A program made the translations under genes and the position numbers. Below, piece after piece: positions 1 to 10,400 of a stretch of DNA of 38,528 nt. The DNA comes from an uncultured Clostridia bacterium (GTDB taxonomy: Bacteria; Bacillota; Clostridia; UBA1381): contig CALXWJ010000050.1 of the NCBI GenBank assembly GCA_944392335.1, positions 1-38,528 on the forward strand, written 5' to 3'. The notes beneath the pieces were generated by a model. That model did no database searches, was not told where the DNA came from, and was given only the letters and a program-made list of their open reading frames with translations. Numbering within the stretch: position 1 is the stretch's first letter; the number at the start of each line of letters is the position of its first letter.

Positions 1-180
1 GAAGATAATTGTAGGATTTTATCTGAAAATGGGCAGAAATCATTGAATATGTTCAGAAAAATAGCCTTAGCATTTCATAAAAATTACAAAGAGCAAACAG
101 GTCATAAGAAATCTATCAAAAAATATATGCTTTCCTGTTTGCTCAATAATGATAATCTTTTGGATGTAATCAAACTGTAA
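1..180 (+). CDS. ISAs1-type transposase, C-terminal fragment (cut by window edge)
   Basis: Frame 1 is open from the first base to a TAA at 178-180 and encodes 59 residues, beginning EDNCRILSENGQKSLNMFRK and ending in NNDNLLDVIKL. The pattern (a DxCR-like start, then a short helix with 'LNMFRKIALAFHK', a lysine-rich stretch, and a final 'DxLLxV' segment) matches the C-terminus of ISAs1-family DDE transposases, where the region follows the last catalytic acidic residue. The start, the catalytic core and the left end of the element lie outside the window, so I cannot tell whether the copy is intact. I did not find a convincing right terminal inverted repeat before the next gene. The family call rests on remembered sequence pattern and is moderately sure. 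That this is the end of a real coding frame is more certain. Confidence 0.6.
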   Translation, partial: EDNCRILSENGQKSLNMFRKIALAFHKNYKEQTGHKKSIKKYMLSCLLNNDNLLDVIKL

Positions 181-215
181 TAATCAATGAAATTTCCGTG
201 ATTTATGGTATCCAA

Positions 216-250
216 AAAAGTGCATTAAGTTGTAAAACTAATGCACTTTT
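216..250. terminator. Bidirectional intrinsic terminator between transposase and surface operon
   Basis: A 12-bp perfect stem (216-227 with 239-250, arms AAAAGTGCATTA and TAATGCACTTTT) encloses an 11-nt loop. It is flanked by A's on the left and T's on the right, so it gives a U-tract on either strand. It lies between two convergent genes and can serve both. Confidence 0.7.
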
Positions 251-308
251 ATTGCGTAAATAATAATGTTTTAGATATCTGAAGAAAATATTGGATTATA
301 TCATTCGA

Positions 309-3188
309 TCAATTTACCGGGCCTACGGGAGCGTTATTGCCGATCTTACTCATATCAATATTTTCAAATTCAGGTATAACGTTAAATACTTCACTGTCTT
401 CCCTCAAAGTATAATTTCCGCCTGCATAATCAATAAATCCGGGATCCTTTGTAACAACATAGTTGTTATCACCTAAAATAAGCTCAGGAGCTCCCCTTGT
501 GCTTGATTTATTTACTTCGCCGTTTGTAGTACTCAAGCCGAATTTAATATTGACAACAACATTTTTATCAAATATATTGGTTGCAACTGATTTATAATAT
601 TCATTTCTGAATGTTGCAAGTTCAGGATATTTTTCGGCAAATATCGGAATGGCCGCATATTTTTCCGCAAGCTCAACTCTTTCCTTTTCCGTAGGGTCAT
701 CCATGTTCCAGGTAGCGCCGGCAGAATATGTATCCCATCCGCGGAAGGTTGCGCTGCAGTCAACAAATATATTGCCTGTTAATGTATTCCTGTTACCCTG
801 AGCTGTTACGGCAATAACATTATTTGCATCACTTGTACCTATATTTGCAAAAATATTATTGTAAATTTGCAATCCGTGACCGTAGTTATCAGTTCTGATA
901 CCTGATACATTTAACTGTTTTGTATATTCGCCGACAGGATATATACCCATATTATAGATATAGTTATTCCTTATAATATTACCTCTCCACTGCGGCATAT
1001 ATTCATTTCTTGTATATATTGCATCCATATCAAGACATTCTTTAACCGCATCATGAATTTTATTAAATTCTATGATGTGATCATTACCGTGGTAATTAAA
1101 GATACAGTGAGGTGCGTCATAGATATCATTATTTGCAACATGTATTGCAACTCCATGCATTGCGATAGCCGGAACATATGCTTTTTGCAGATAACCCACT
1201 CTGTGAATATTATTATTTATTATGGTGTTTCCGCTGGGAGTTAATGTTTCAAGATCTCCGCCTCTCAGATACAGTCCCGTACCGCCGATATTTTTAATAT
1301 GGTTATTTTCTATATGCACATTGTCGCCTTTAAAGACCAAACCGCCGGAACCAAAATTGAATATATTACAATTATTGACCGTTATGGAATTTACGCCTTT
1401 TCCTTCATCGACAAAGCCATCCCATATATGTCCGGGGAAAACTTCAGCATCAGGATATCTGTCCGGATCGCCAAGATATACGGTGCTTGTATCGGTTCTC
1501 TTATCCCAGTTAAATGAAGGCCCTTCAAGATCCATATTCTGACTGATTAAAAATTCTTTATAAGTAGGTATTTTGTATCCTTCACTTGTACCGAGAATTG
1601 CATAACCTCTTCCGCCTTCAAGTGTCAGATTGCTTACTGTAACATATGACGTTCCATTAAAGTTAAATACAGGCTTTTCAAGCGTAGATAAACCGATTGT
1701 ATAATCACCGGTTGAAAAATCGTCAGGCGGATAATAGTATAATATTCCTTCTTCCCTGTCTATATAATATTCGCCGACCATATCAATTTCCGGCATAATA
1801 TTTTCACCAAAGAACCAGCCATTTGTATAATAGGTATTAATTCTTCCTGTTTCAATATATAATTTACTTGCAGCTGCATCTATTTTTGATACAGGATATG
1901 TATTATTTTCATAGTTGATCGAAATAGTACCTACGATATATACATCTTTTTCATTTTGCCATTTTGAAACTCTCGAATCAGTATATGTAAATGCCATGTT
2001 TGCTGAATCAACATTTGCAGACGGAACTGACATTGATCCTTCATTAGGATATCTTGCCAATGTCTGATTTTCATCATTTACAATTAGTTCTGCCTGGGCA
2101 TAACGTCCTGTATTAAAATAATGATATCCTCTGCTACTCATTTCACCGTAATCAGTGATTCCATGTTCCTTAAGATCTACCATAAGCAGTTTATCTTGTG
2201 CTGCTGTATCATATAATCTGCTTTTTGCTTCTTCGCTTGCCGGTTCAAACCAGCTTTTTTCAATAGGCATTTCCCCTGAAATTGTTACACTTTCACCTGG
2301 ATATGAAGTATAAGTTATCGGGCTTCCCTCTTTACCAGAGTCTGCTGTAGTAAATTCCAGACCATCATACATATAATATGTACCTTCTCTTAGATAAACC
2401 GTAACTCCGCCTTCAGGAAGTGAATTAGATGCAATCATTTCCCTTACCGCGTCTTTTGCTTTTGACAGAGTAGCAAAAGGTGAATCTATTGAACCGCTGC
2501 CGTTGTCATTACCATTGGTTGCCACATATATTGCAGCAGAAGCAAATTGTGTACCGGATCCGTTTACATCTTCAGAACCGGAAATTTCAGGAAGCTTTAT
2601 TCCGCCGTTTCTGTCAATAAATCTTACCATTATTGCCGATGCCTGGGCCCTTGTTAAATTTTCATATGGTCTAAATGTGCCGTCTTCATAACATGTAATA
2701 ATATTTTCACCAACAGCAACTATAACGTCTTCTTTATAATCTTCAGCTATTTCAGCATAATCATAAATTTTTGCCTTTGTCTCATATTCATCAGCTGTTG
2801 TAGTGTGTCCCAATGCATTAGACACTATCCTTGCCATTAACATTCTTGACAGGGGCAAATCATAATCATAAAAATCAGTTTCTTCAATCAATCCAAGTTC
2901 AATTGCTTTATTAATATATTCCGATGCCCAATATATGTCCCCGTTAGATAAATTGTATCCCATTGATACAACCATCATTTTCAAAAAACCGGCAACACTT
3001 ATTTTTTCATCCGGTCTAAATGTACCGTCTTCATATCCGGATATGACCCCGTAACTGTCAAGACGAGTTATAATTGACTTTGACCAATGGTTAGCGATAT
3101 CAGTATAACCTTCATCTCTTTTCGCCGTAAAAGCATTAGATTGTAAACATAAAGCAGCCGCAAGAATTACGGCAATCTTTTTTTTCAT
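309..3188 (-). CDS. SLH-anchored right-handed parallel beta-helix protein
   Basis: About 959 residues from the preferred ATG at 3188. An upstream in-frame start exists at 3224, but only the 3188 start places a signal peptide (MKKKIAVILAAALCLQSNAF) at the terminus, and it follows a GGAAGGGAG site. Residues ~25-200 hold three SLH segments ('NHWSKSIITRLDSYGVISGY', 'EDGTFRPDEKISV', 'EDGTFRPYENLTRAQASAI'), the module that binds pyruvylated secondary wall polymers. From about residue 219 ('IYVATNGNDNG') it becomes a beta-helix protein, with the family's 'VYLREGTYYM..LEFTTADSG' opening and many repeated N-N-x-I rungs. A conserved 'DMDAIY' element sits near residue 719. The fold is typical of polysaccharide lyases and hydrolases (GH141-like proteins share the opening), but I cannot assign catalytic residues or a substrate. 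Its ATG overlaps the stop of the preceding lipoprotein gene (TAATG), which implies translational coupling. It is the last gene of the surface operon. Confidence 0.85.
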   Translation of the reverse strand: MKKKIAVILAAALCLQSNAFTAKRDEGYTDIANHWSKSIITRLDSYGVISGYEDGTFRPDEKISVAGFLKMMVVSMGYNLSNGDIYWASEYINKAIELGLIEETDFYDYDLPLSRMLMARIVSNALGHTTTADEYETKAKIYDYAEIAEDYKEDVIVAVGENIITCYEDGTFRPYENLTRAQASAIMVRFIDRNGGIKLPEISGSEDVNGSGTQFASAAIYVATNGNDNGSGSIDSPFATLSKAKDAVREMIASNSLPEGGVTVYLREGTYYMYDGLEFTTADSGKEGSPITYTSYPGESVTISGEMPIEKSWFEPASEEAKSRLYDTAAQDKLLMVDLKEHGITDYGEMSSRGYHYFNTGRYAQAELIVNDENQTLARYPNEGSMSVPSANVDSANMAFTYTDSRVSKWQNEKDVYIVGTISINYENNTYPVSKIDAAASKLYIETGRINTYYTNGWFFGENIMPEIDMVGEYYIDREEGILYYYPPDDFSTGDYTIGLSTLEKPVFNFNGTSYVTVSNLTLEGGRGYAILGTSEGYKIPTYKEFLISQNMDLEGPSFNWDKRTDTSTVYLGDPDRYPDAEVFPGHIWDGFVDEGKGVNSITVNNCNIFNFGSGGLVFKGDNVHIENNHIKNIGGTGLYLRGGDLETLTPSGNTIINNNIHRVGYLQKAYVPAIAMHGVAIHVANNDIYDAPHCIFNYHGNDHIIEFNKIHDAVKECLDMDAIYTRNEYMPQWRGNIIRNNYIYNMGIYPVGEYTKQLNVSGIRTDNYGHGLQIYNNIFANIGTSDANNVIAVTAQGNRNTLTGNIFVDCSATFRGWDTYSAGATWNMDDPTEKERVELAEKYAAIPIFAEKYPELATFRNEYYKSVATNIFDKNVVVNIKFGLSTTNGEVNKSSTRGAPELILGDNNYVVTKDPGFIDYAGGNYTLREDSEVFNVIPEFENIDMSKIGNNAPVGPVN

Positions 3189-4765
3189 TATTTCATGCTC
3201 CCTTCCTGTTTTGTTTTTTTCCATTCATTAATTTGTCTTCCGATCTCTTCTATAACTTTGTCATCACCTGCTTTTATCAGCTTATCGACAAATTCGTTAT
3301 AAAGGGATTCAGAGTCCTCTGCCGTACCTGAATTCAATATTGATGCGTATTCCTCAACAACTGCATCAATCTGTTTAAGTTCATCTTTTATAGGAGTTGT
3401 ATCTAAGGTAAATCCCATCAGTTTTGACTCTACCGCATCATCATTTATTTTTTTAATAAAATCATTTTTTAATACCGGGCTTATGTCATCTCCATATATT
3501 TCATATGCATTAAAGGTATTTCCTATGACCCATTTGTACTGGCCGTAAGCCGTATACTTTGTAGGAACTCCTGTATAATTATACCCAAACGGAATAATGG
3601 AATTGTCAGTTACTTTCTTATAATGCACATCTTCTATTCCGTATACCAAAAGATTATATAATTCTTTACCTTTTTCGGTATTCATTAAATCGATTAGTTC
3701 GATTGCTTTTTCAGGATTTTCACAATTTGACGGAATTGCTACCGCAGTCGCTGCGGCAGCATACGGGATATAATGTGTATCACAAAACGGAATACTGACA
3801 TAAGGCTCAATTCCCATTTCTTTTGCGGCGGCTATTTCTGATTCCGCAGGGAAATAACCTTTTCCTATTAAATAGCTTCCGCTGCTTTTTATTTCAACAT
3901 TCCTTTGTTCCTCTGTACTGTCAGAATTTATAATATCCGGCTTTAAATATCCTTTTTTATACCAATCGGAATATACCTGTGTGAATAATTTATATTCCGG
4001 AGTTCTGTAATAATTTATCGGAGTATAATCATCTCCGAAATCCTCTATTTTATACGGATTTCTCACCCATTCATATCCCTTTTCCGCATTATTGGAAAAT
4101 CCCATGATCCCGTATACCAAATCGCCGTTATCATTCAAGAGCTTTATATATTTTTCAATTTCATTCCAACACTCAATATCCATTTTATCGTGAGAAGCAA
4201 ACAAAGCGGCTATTTCATCAATATCGATAACATCCTGATACTTCTGATACAGATCAAGCCTTATATCAAGACTCGGTACCCAAGAAACCATTTGCTGCAT
4301 ACACGGTATACTGTATAGTTTCCCGTCAACCATTTGTTTTTGCAGCATATTTTCAGGTATTTCCTTTTTAATATCAGGTGCATATTTATCAATTAAATCA
4401 TCTAACGGCAAAAACATTCCTTTTTTTACTTCAGTTACATAATCCAAACTCCAACCGCACCAAACAATATCCATTTTCTCTTGAGATACGCTTTTAAGCT
4501 TCCATTTTTCGCTGTAATCAGCAGTTGAATAACATTCAAATTCCACAACAACACCCGGCATATATTTTTGTAATTCTTCATTAAATTTTTTCCAGACTTT
4601 TGCAGAATCTTTTTGTTCTTCCAATCCACCGGTTACCCATTTTAATACTATTTGATTATCCGCAGGATCTGCGGCCTGCGTATTATCAAAAACGCAGCCG
4701 CACATTCCGCAAATTAATGCCAACGACATTACACATATAGTTATCCTTTTACCTACCATATGCAT
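3188..4765 (-). CDS. Extracellular solute-binding lipoprotein (ABC sugar-type, DUF3502-like C-terminus)
   Basis: 525 residues. The N-terminus (MHMVGKRITICVMSLALICG) is a lipoprotein signal ending in a possible lipobox M-C-G-C, so the mature protein should sit on the outer face of the membrane. The body has the family-1 binding-protein layout: 'VLKWVTGG', then 'KVWKKFNEELQKYMPGVVVE', then 'MDIVWCGWSLDYV...GMFLPLDDLI'. The C-terminal 'LMGFTLDTTPIKDELKQI' resembles the DUF3502 region of LipO-like oligosaccharide binders. A second ATG at 4759 has equally good or better ribosome-binding-site spacing. No permease or ATPase gene is nearby, so it either supplies a transporter encoded elsewhere or acts as a surface sensor. 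Its place inside an SLH/beta-helix operon suggests it captures oligosaccharides released or bound by its neighbours; that is inference. Confidence 0.85.
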   Translation of the reverse strand: MHMVGKRITICVMSLALICGMCGCVFDNTQAADPADNQIVLKWVTGGLEEQKDSAKVWKKFNEELQKYMPGVVVEFECYSTADYSEKWKLKSVSQEKMDIVWCGWSLDYVTEVKKGMFLPLDDLIDKYAPDIKKEIPENMLQKQMVDGKLYSIPCMQQMVSWVPSLDIRLDLYQKYQDVIDIDEIAALFASHDKMDIECWNEIEKYIKLLNDNGDLVYGIMGFSNNAEKGYEWVRNPYKIEDFGDDYTPINYYRTPEYKLFTQVYSDWYKKGYLKPDIINSDSTEEQRNVEIKSSGSYLIGKGYFPAESEIAAAKEMGIEPYVSIPFCDTHYIPYAAAATAVAIPSNCENPEKAIELIDLMNTEKGKELYNLLVYGIEDVHYKKVTDNSIIPFGYNYTGVPTKYTAYGQYKWVIGNTFNAYEIYGDDISPVLKNDFIKKINDDAVESKLMGFTLDTTPIKDELKQIDAVVEEYASILNSGTAEDSESLYNEFVDKLIKAGDDKVIEEIGRQINEWKKTKQEGSMK

Positions 4766-4790
4766 TTCCTTTCCTTTATGTCTTGTCTTA

Positions 4791-7412
4791 TTATCTGAAA
4801 ATAAATGTTGCTTTAACTGACCACCAGAAAGAATTGATCAATAATGTATCTCCTTCACGAATATCAGCTGTTGTAGAATAATCAGCTTTTTTTGTTTCTG
4901 AATCATATTTGTAAACAGATCCGCCAATATTCATTGTCTGCCATACTTCATGATTATCTCTGTTTATATAATATACAATTGCACGTGATCCACTATCGCT
5001 TACAGACAAAACCTTACAAACCATGTTTCCGCTTTCTGCAATATGATCTCCATCAATTCTAACATCTCCGATATCATCAACATGGATAAGTACCATTACT
5101 TTATCCACATATCCATCGGTAACCGTATATTGTATAACATCACCACGCTTTAAATCATCAACCGTTAAATCATCATAATCAACACTATTTGTCCATACGC
5201 TCACATCAGGTTGAATAAACGATACATTATCTTTTAATGTAACACTTGTGCCACTTACAAAGTTGATTTGTGTACAAGGCTGGTCATCTTCATTTATTGT
5301 CTGTGTTACACTATCAATCATCTGTGGTGTCATATAATCTCCAGAATTTGCAGAATCACCTGACATCATGGCACCGATAATTCCACCATTACCGACGTCG
5401 TATATCTTAACATTTCCTTTTACGCCAACATCGGTTGAGGCAAGCTTCGTCACTATTTTATATCCCTCTTCATCGTCTTTATCAGTTGGTATAGTAAAGT
5501 ATACCGTATGATCCGGTTCAAAATAAAATGGTCTGTGTTCGGCAAAGTTTTTATAAAATCTTATGCTTGTAGCAGTTGCATTTAAAACAAATTCGTCAGC
5601 ATCTGCAACATAATATTTCTCTGCTGTTTTATCCTTTGCAGTTTTTAGTTTTGTTACTGTTCCTTCAGAATTCATATCATATATAATTATCTGTTCCGGA
5701 TCAATAAGATCAGGGATAATTTCTCCCTTAACTTTTTCGTCATTTAAAGTAACCTTATCCTTTAAAGGCGCCCTTACCATTTCACCTGCTGAAGTAAACA
5801 TCTTTACATATGATATTTCTTCTTCGGGATCAAACCATGTTCTTACAAGATATGCATATTTTTTACCTGTTGTCATTATAGAGTAATATGCAATTTCTCC
5901 ATAGTTGTTCAATCTTACTGTATATGAATTAGTGTTTGTGGGATATGCAAAACCATATTCATATTCATTTGTTTCTTCATTAAAAGTTTTATTGTCTTCT
6001 ATATAGTTAATTAAAGATTGAGAAAGCTTGTATTCTTCGCCTGAATCAAATTGAATAACAAAATCATCATCAGGACGTGAAATAGAAGTAACCATACCTT
6101 CAACACTGTTATTAACTATATACACATTCATAAGTTTTGTGCCTGTCGTATTTTTGCTTTCAAGAATATTCAATACACTATTTTTTGTAATAGACGTAAA
6201 ATCTGTTTCTGATCCGTCCATATAAAATTTATATACTGTACTTTGATCAGAAAAATCCAATATTTTACTGCTAAATTGTGTTGTAACCTGCTTGTCGGTT
6301 GATATTACACCTTTAACAGGATATTCTGTAAATTCTTTAATCACAACAACTTCCGCACGGCCGTCATTGTTATTATCAATTAATTTTATATTACCTGAAA
6401 TTGGATTTAAATTCTCATCTGTAATTAAAAGATCTTTTTTGCCGTTATAAATAAATACAGCATCACTGTTAATTTTAAAGTTAGTTGTTTTAGTACTGTC
6501 TGAATTTGCGTAGTATTCTATATTTTCTAAAGAAGCATCCTCAATATTGTCAGATTCAATAACTACATACTTGTTTCTGTATTCCTGGGCATATAAAACA
6601 GTATATTCTCCGTCATTTTCTCTGTAATATATTTCGGTATTCATTCCGATAAAATCAGATAAATCAACATCCCCGGTGTTAAAATCAACATTGCCGATAT
6701 AAGCTTTATTTTCTCCGTATTCAATAGTTTCAGATTTAATGCTTGTATATTCATATCCTTCAACTATGCCGGTGTATTTGCCCATATCAAGATATTTTGA
6801 CATTATTGTTGTTGTTTCATCTTTTTTCAGAACATAACCACCATTTGTAAGTTCCATGGATATAACATTTGCTTCAAGTGCATTTTTTATCATTATTGCA
6901 AGATTTCCGGTATCAATAACACTTGAATACCCTGTCTTTACACCTTTAAATAATCCTGCATCATTTGAAGCAGTTAGGTAACCCACAAAATAACCACCGT
7001 TTACTTCTGCAATTTCACGATAGCCTAACAATGAAACCAAAATTTTTGCAGCTTCCTGACATGTAAGTTCACTGTCAGGCTTAAAAGATGCGTCATCATG
7101 TCCGATCATAATTCCGTTATCATATAGATAATTAACAACCGGAGCACATTCGTGATCTACAGGCACATCAATATATACCTGTTTAGACGGAGCAGGTATT
7201 GTTTCTTCATCTACTCCCATCATTCTAACTACAATATCAGCAAATTCTGCTCTTGTAATACTGTTCTCTATCACATTACTGTCATATATGCCTATTCCAT
7301 CAAGCATATTGGCTTCGCTCTGACCTACAGCCATTTCATCTGCAGCGTAAGCCATTGTGAAAGAACTAAAAATGATTGAAACTGCTATTATTAAATTAAT
7401 AAATCTTTTCAA
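4791..7412 (-). CDS. SLH-domain cell-surface protein of unknown function
   Basis: 873 residues starting at a TTG at 7412, which is preceded by a strong AAGGGGGT site. No ATG competes, and the N-terminus MKRFINLIIAVSIIFSSFTM is a good signal peptide. Residues ~40-215 hold SLH-type segments ('ITRAEFADIVVRMMG', 'DNGIMIGHDDASFKPDSELT', 'CQEAAKILVSLLGY'), the first and last of them incomplete. The remaining ~650 residues have no recognised enzyme motif. They look like repeated beta-rich modules, including 'VKGVISTDKQVTTQF', 'VEGMVTSISRPDDDFVIQF' and 'LKRGDVIQYTVTDGYVDKVM', a pattern common in large clostridial SLH proteins and consistent with a structural or scaffold role. An 18-bp gap separates it from the upstream gene and 25 bp from the lipoprotein gene, so it is within the operon. 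Function is unknown. Confidence 0.8.
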   Translation of the reverse strand: MKRFINLIIAVSIIFSSFTMAYAADEMAVGQSEANMLDGIGIYDSNVIENSITRAEFADIVVRMMGVDEETIPAPSKQVYIDVPVDHECAPVVNYLYDNGIMIGHDDASFKPDSELTCQEAAKILVSLLGYREIAEVNGGYFVGYLTASNDAGLFKGVKTGYSSVIDTGNLAIMIKNALEANVISMELTNGGYVLKKDETTTIMSKYLDMGKYTGIVEGYEYTSIKSETIEYGENKAYIGNVDFNTGDVDLSDFIGMNTEIYYRENDGEYTVLYAQEYRNKYVVIESDNIEDASLENIEYYANSDSTKTTNFKINSDAVFIYNGKKDLLITDENLNPISGNIKLIDNNNDGRAEVVVIKEFTEYPVKGVISTDKQVTTQFSSKILDFSDQSTVYKFYMDGSETDFTSITKNSVLNILESKNTTGTKLMNVYIVNNSVEGMVTSISRPDDDFVIQFDSGEEYKLSQSLINYIEDNKTFNEETNEYEYGFAYPTNTNSYTVRLNNYGEIAYYSIMTTGKKYAYLVRTWFDPEEEISYVKMFTSAGEMVRAPLKDKVTLNDEKVKGEIIPDLIDPEQIIIYDMNSEGTVTKLKTAKDKTAEKYYVADADEFVLNATATSIRFYKNFAEHRPFYFEPDHTVYFTIPTDKDDEEGYKIVTKLASTDVGVKGNVKIYDVGNGGIIGAMMSGDSANSGDYMTPQMIDSVTQTINEDDQPCTQINFVSGTSVTLKDNVSFIQPDVSVWTNSVDYDDLTVDDLKRGDVIQYTVTDGYVDKVMVLIHVDDIGDVRIDGDHIAESGNMVCKVLSVSDSGSRAIVYYINRDNHEVWQTMNIGGSVYKYDSETKKADYSTTADIREGDTLLINSFWWSVKATFIFR

Positions 7413-7430
7413 ATGAGATGACCCCCTTAC

Positions 7431-10400
7431 TTAAGCGTTAATCTTATCGAATAATCTCTTTAACATTACAACTGCCTGAGCTCTTGTTGCATTTTGTTTA
7501 GGAGCAAATTCGGTTTCCGTAATTCCGTTTATAAATCCTTCATTTGATGCTTCAACAATATAATCATATGCCCATGCACTGATACTCTCGATATCCGAGT
7601 AATATAACGCACCGCCGATTTCCAAAGTTTTGTTCATTTTAGAATTATATGCCGAAACAATAATTTTTGCAATTTCTTCTCTTGTAATATAATCATTTGG
7701 TCTGAACAATCCATCGTATCCGGATATATACCCTTCATTGCTTGCTGCCTGAACAAATCCTGAATACCAGTCTTCAGCCATAATATCATAGTATGTATTT
7801 GCATACTCTACCTCAGCAAGACCCATGGTCTTTACAATTAATTTTGTAAATTCAGCTCTGGTAATATTTGCCTCCGGATTAAACGTTTCATCATCAACAC
7901 CGTTAACTATTCCATTATTCGCCATAAATTCAATATCATCCTTTGCCCAGTGATGTGACAAATCCTTAAATATCAAATTATATTCATACACTTTTTCATC
8001 ATTATCAACCACTTCTGATGCATTTGGAATTGTAGTATTTCCACCGGATGATGGTGGAACAAATGATCCTCCACCGGAACCGCCCGTTCCGCCGGATCCG
8101 GAGCCACCGGAACCGCCTGTTCCCCCGGATCCGGAACCGGAAGTTTTTATGTCATCTATTCTGTCAAGTAATCTTTCCCTCAAAGGAATATCTAAAAAGT
8201 CTTCAGCTGCTTCTCTTGCCGCTGTTTTATCTGATGATTTTTTTGAATATTCAGCTGTCGTAATCTTTTCCATTACTGCTTTATATTCAGGTGTTATATC
8301 ATAAACTCTTATATCATCAATATACCAGTCACCTGAAGCAGAAAATTTAATTTCTTCAGCCTCAATATCCTTTGAATATAAATATGATTCAACAATTCTT
8401 TCATATTCACCGTTGGGGTCTATGCTTGTAAGTTTTCCCGCAGTATCTGTTGATAGACTAACTGCAGAATCGGCTTTGACATATGCTTCAATAACATACA
8501 TAGAATCTTTTTCAGCATTAATTGTAAACGCGAAATCACCGTCAGGTTTAAATGCGTATTCGCCATCGTGTACATTATCCTGAACTATTGTACCGTTTAA
8601 TCCTTCAGCATTATTGTCTTCAAAATCTCCTACAGATGCAAAATTTACTGCTTTTAAAACATTTACTGTAATATTTTTTGAACTTACCGCATCATTTTTT
8701 TTGCAAGTTACATTTACTCTTGTTGAAGTGTCATACTTTCTATCACGGTAAATAACACCTTCATCGGAAATAATATCCGTATCTTCACTTTTCCATTCAA
8801 ATGTTGTACCGTAATTTCCTTCGGTCTTAAAATAAAGATTTTCTTCTGTAGTTACACTATCTTCAATAAGTTTAAGATCTTCATTTGTACTTCTTTTATC
8901 TGACCAAAGTAGATTTATTGTCTTTTCAGCATAAATACTGCTGTTTGTAACAGACGAAGCCTTTACTGTCAATTCTCCTTTTATAGCTTCAGAATCAATT
9001 TTAATAATTCCGTTATCATCAATTGAAATTCCTGTAGTATTACCCGAAAGACTCCACTCAACTTCTTCCGATGTCATTACACTGTCTATCTGATCCTTAA
9101 CTATTGCAGAACAAGTAATTGTTTTATTTGAGCTGTCAGGAATTGTAAATGTTTCGTCAGATACAGTTAAATCAACGGTTGTGGGAACTCTTGGTGTTAT
9201 ATCAATATTAAAATCCTTATAATTATCAGGATTCAAATCAGATGTTACACGTAATACCATAGTTCCGCCTGTGCTTTCAGGAGTAATTACAACAACTCCT
9301 TTACTTTCATCATAGGTTACTCCCTCAGGCGCAGAAATAACTGTAATTGAAGCAGGTCTTGACATCTTTTCACCATCAGATGCAATAACATATGGCGTAT
9401 AAGGAAGTTCAAGACTATCTTCTCCCTCGCCCGGCAAAACAGCAGATTCAAAACCATCAAGACCAACACTTGTTTCTTTAACAAATGAAATATCAAAAGT
9501 TTCTGTTCGGCCTTCTGTTTCTATAAGTTGAAAAGTCTTTACAGCTTCAGTATTTGGCTGAACTTCAAGAGAAAGCTTTTCTCCGTCCCAGGATGAACTT
9601 ATATTTGAATCCGGTTCCGTCATTTCAATACTTTGAATATCAGGAATGGTTCCGTTATAATTCGTTGCAGATATATTAACATCAAATATCTGACTATTTT
9701 CATTAGGAGATTCTATTCTGTATGTATCTGATTCAATATTTATTTTTTGACTATCGATTGCAACTATACCGTTATCTGTTTCTTCTAAAATATAATATCC
9801 GTTCTTTGATATAACAAGCAAGTAATTCTCACTGCCCTTTGTTATACCTCTGATTTCGGAATCGGGTTCTGTCATAGAATCAGGAAACTCAATTTTATTC
9901 CAAATTGTTCCGGTATCAGCTATTGATGAGTTTTCGGCATAATATAAAGAGCCGTTTACAGTACCTAAAACAGTATACTTTTCACCTATACCGCCACCAA
10001 TTATTTTTTCCGTAAATTCGCCGCCGTCAATTTTGGGTGTAATATAAGTAAAGGTGCTTTTTTCATCAAGGAGCAAGTAGCGTGTTTGTCTGTTCACACT
10101 AACCCACCTGTCTATTTCCGGATTATAAAAAGTGTCTGAAATTGCTTCACCTCCTGTTTCCGGAACTGTTTGGATTACAGTTCTTTCCGGTGTTTCTACA
10201 CGGAACATATAAGTTGTATATGATGCACCGTCCATACCATAAAATATATCCGAATTAGGTTTAATGGCAATGCTTTTAACATAATAGGAATTAATATCGG
10301 TTATTTTGATTTCTTCCGCAGGCTCATCATAATTATCGGCAACTTTTATATAATTTTTTGCACCGATAAGAAGCCTGTCTCCGTCAGTTGCTATGGATGT

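Noticed and set aside
8071..8136. Tandem 33-bp units considered as a CRISPR-like or intergenic repeat
   Set aside because: The units are contiguous, in frame and encode a Gly/Ser linker. There are no spacers, and no CRISPR array was seen anywhere in the window.
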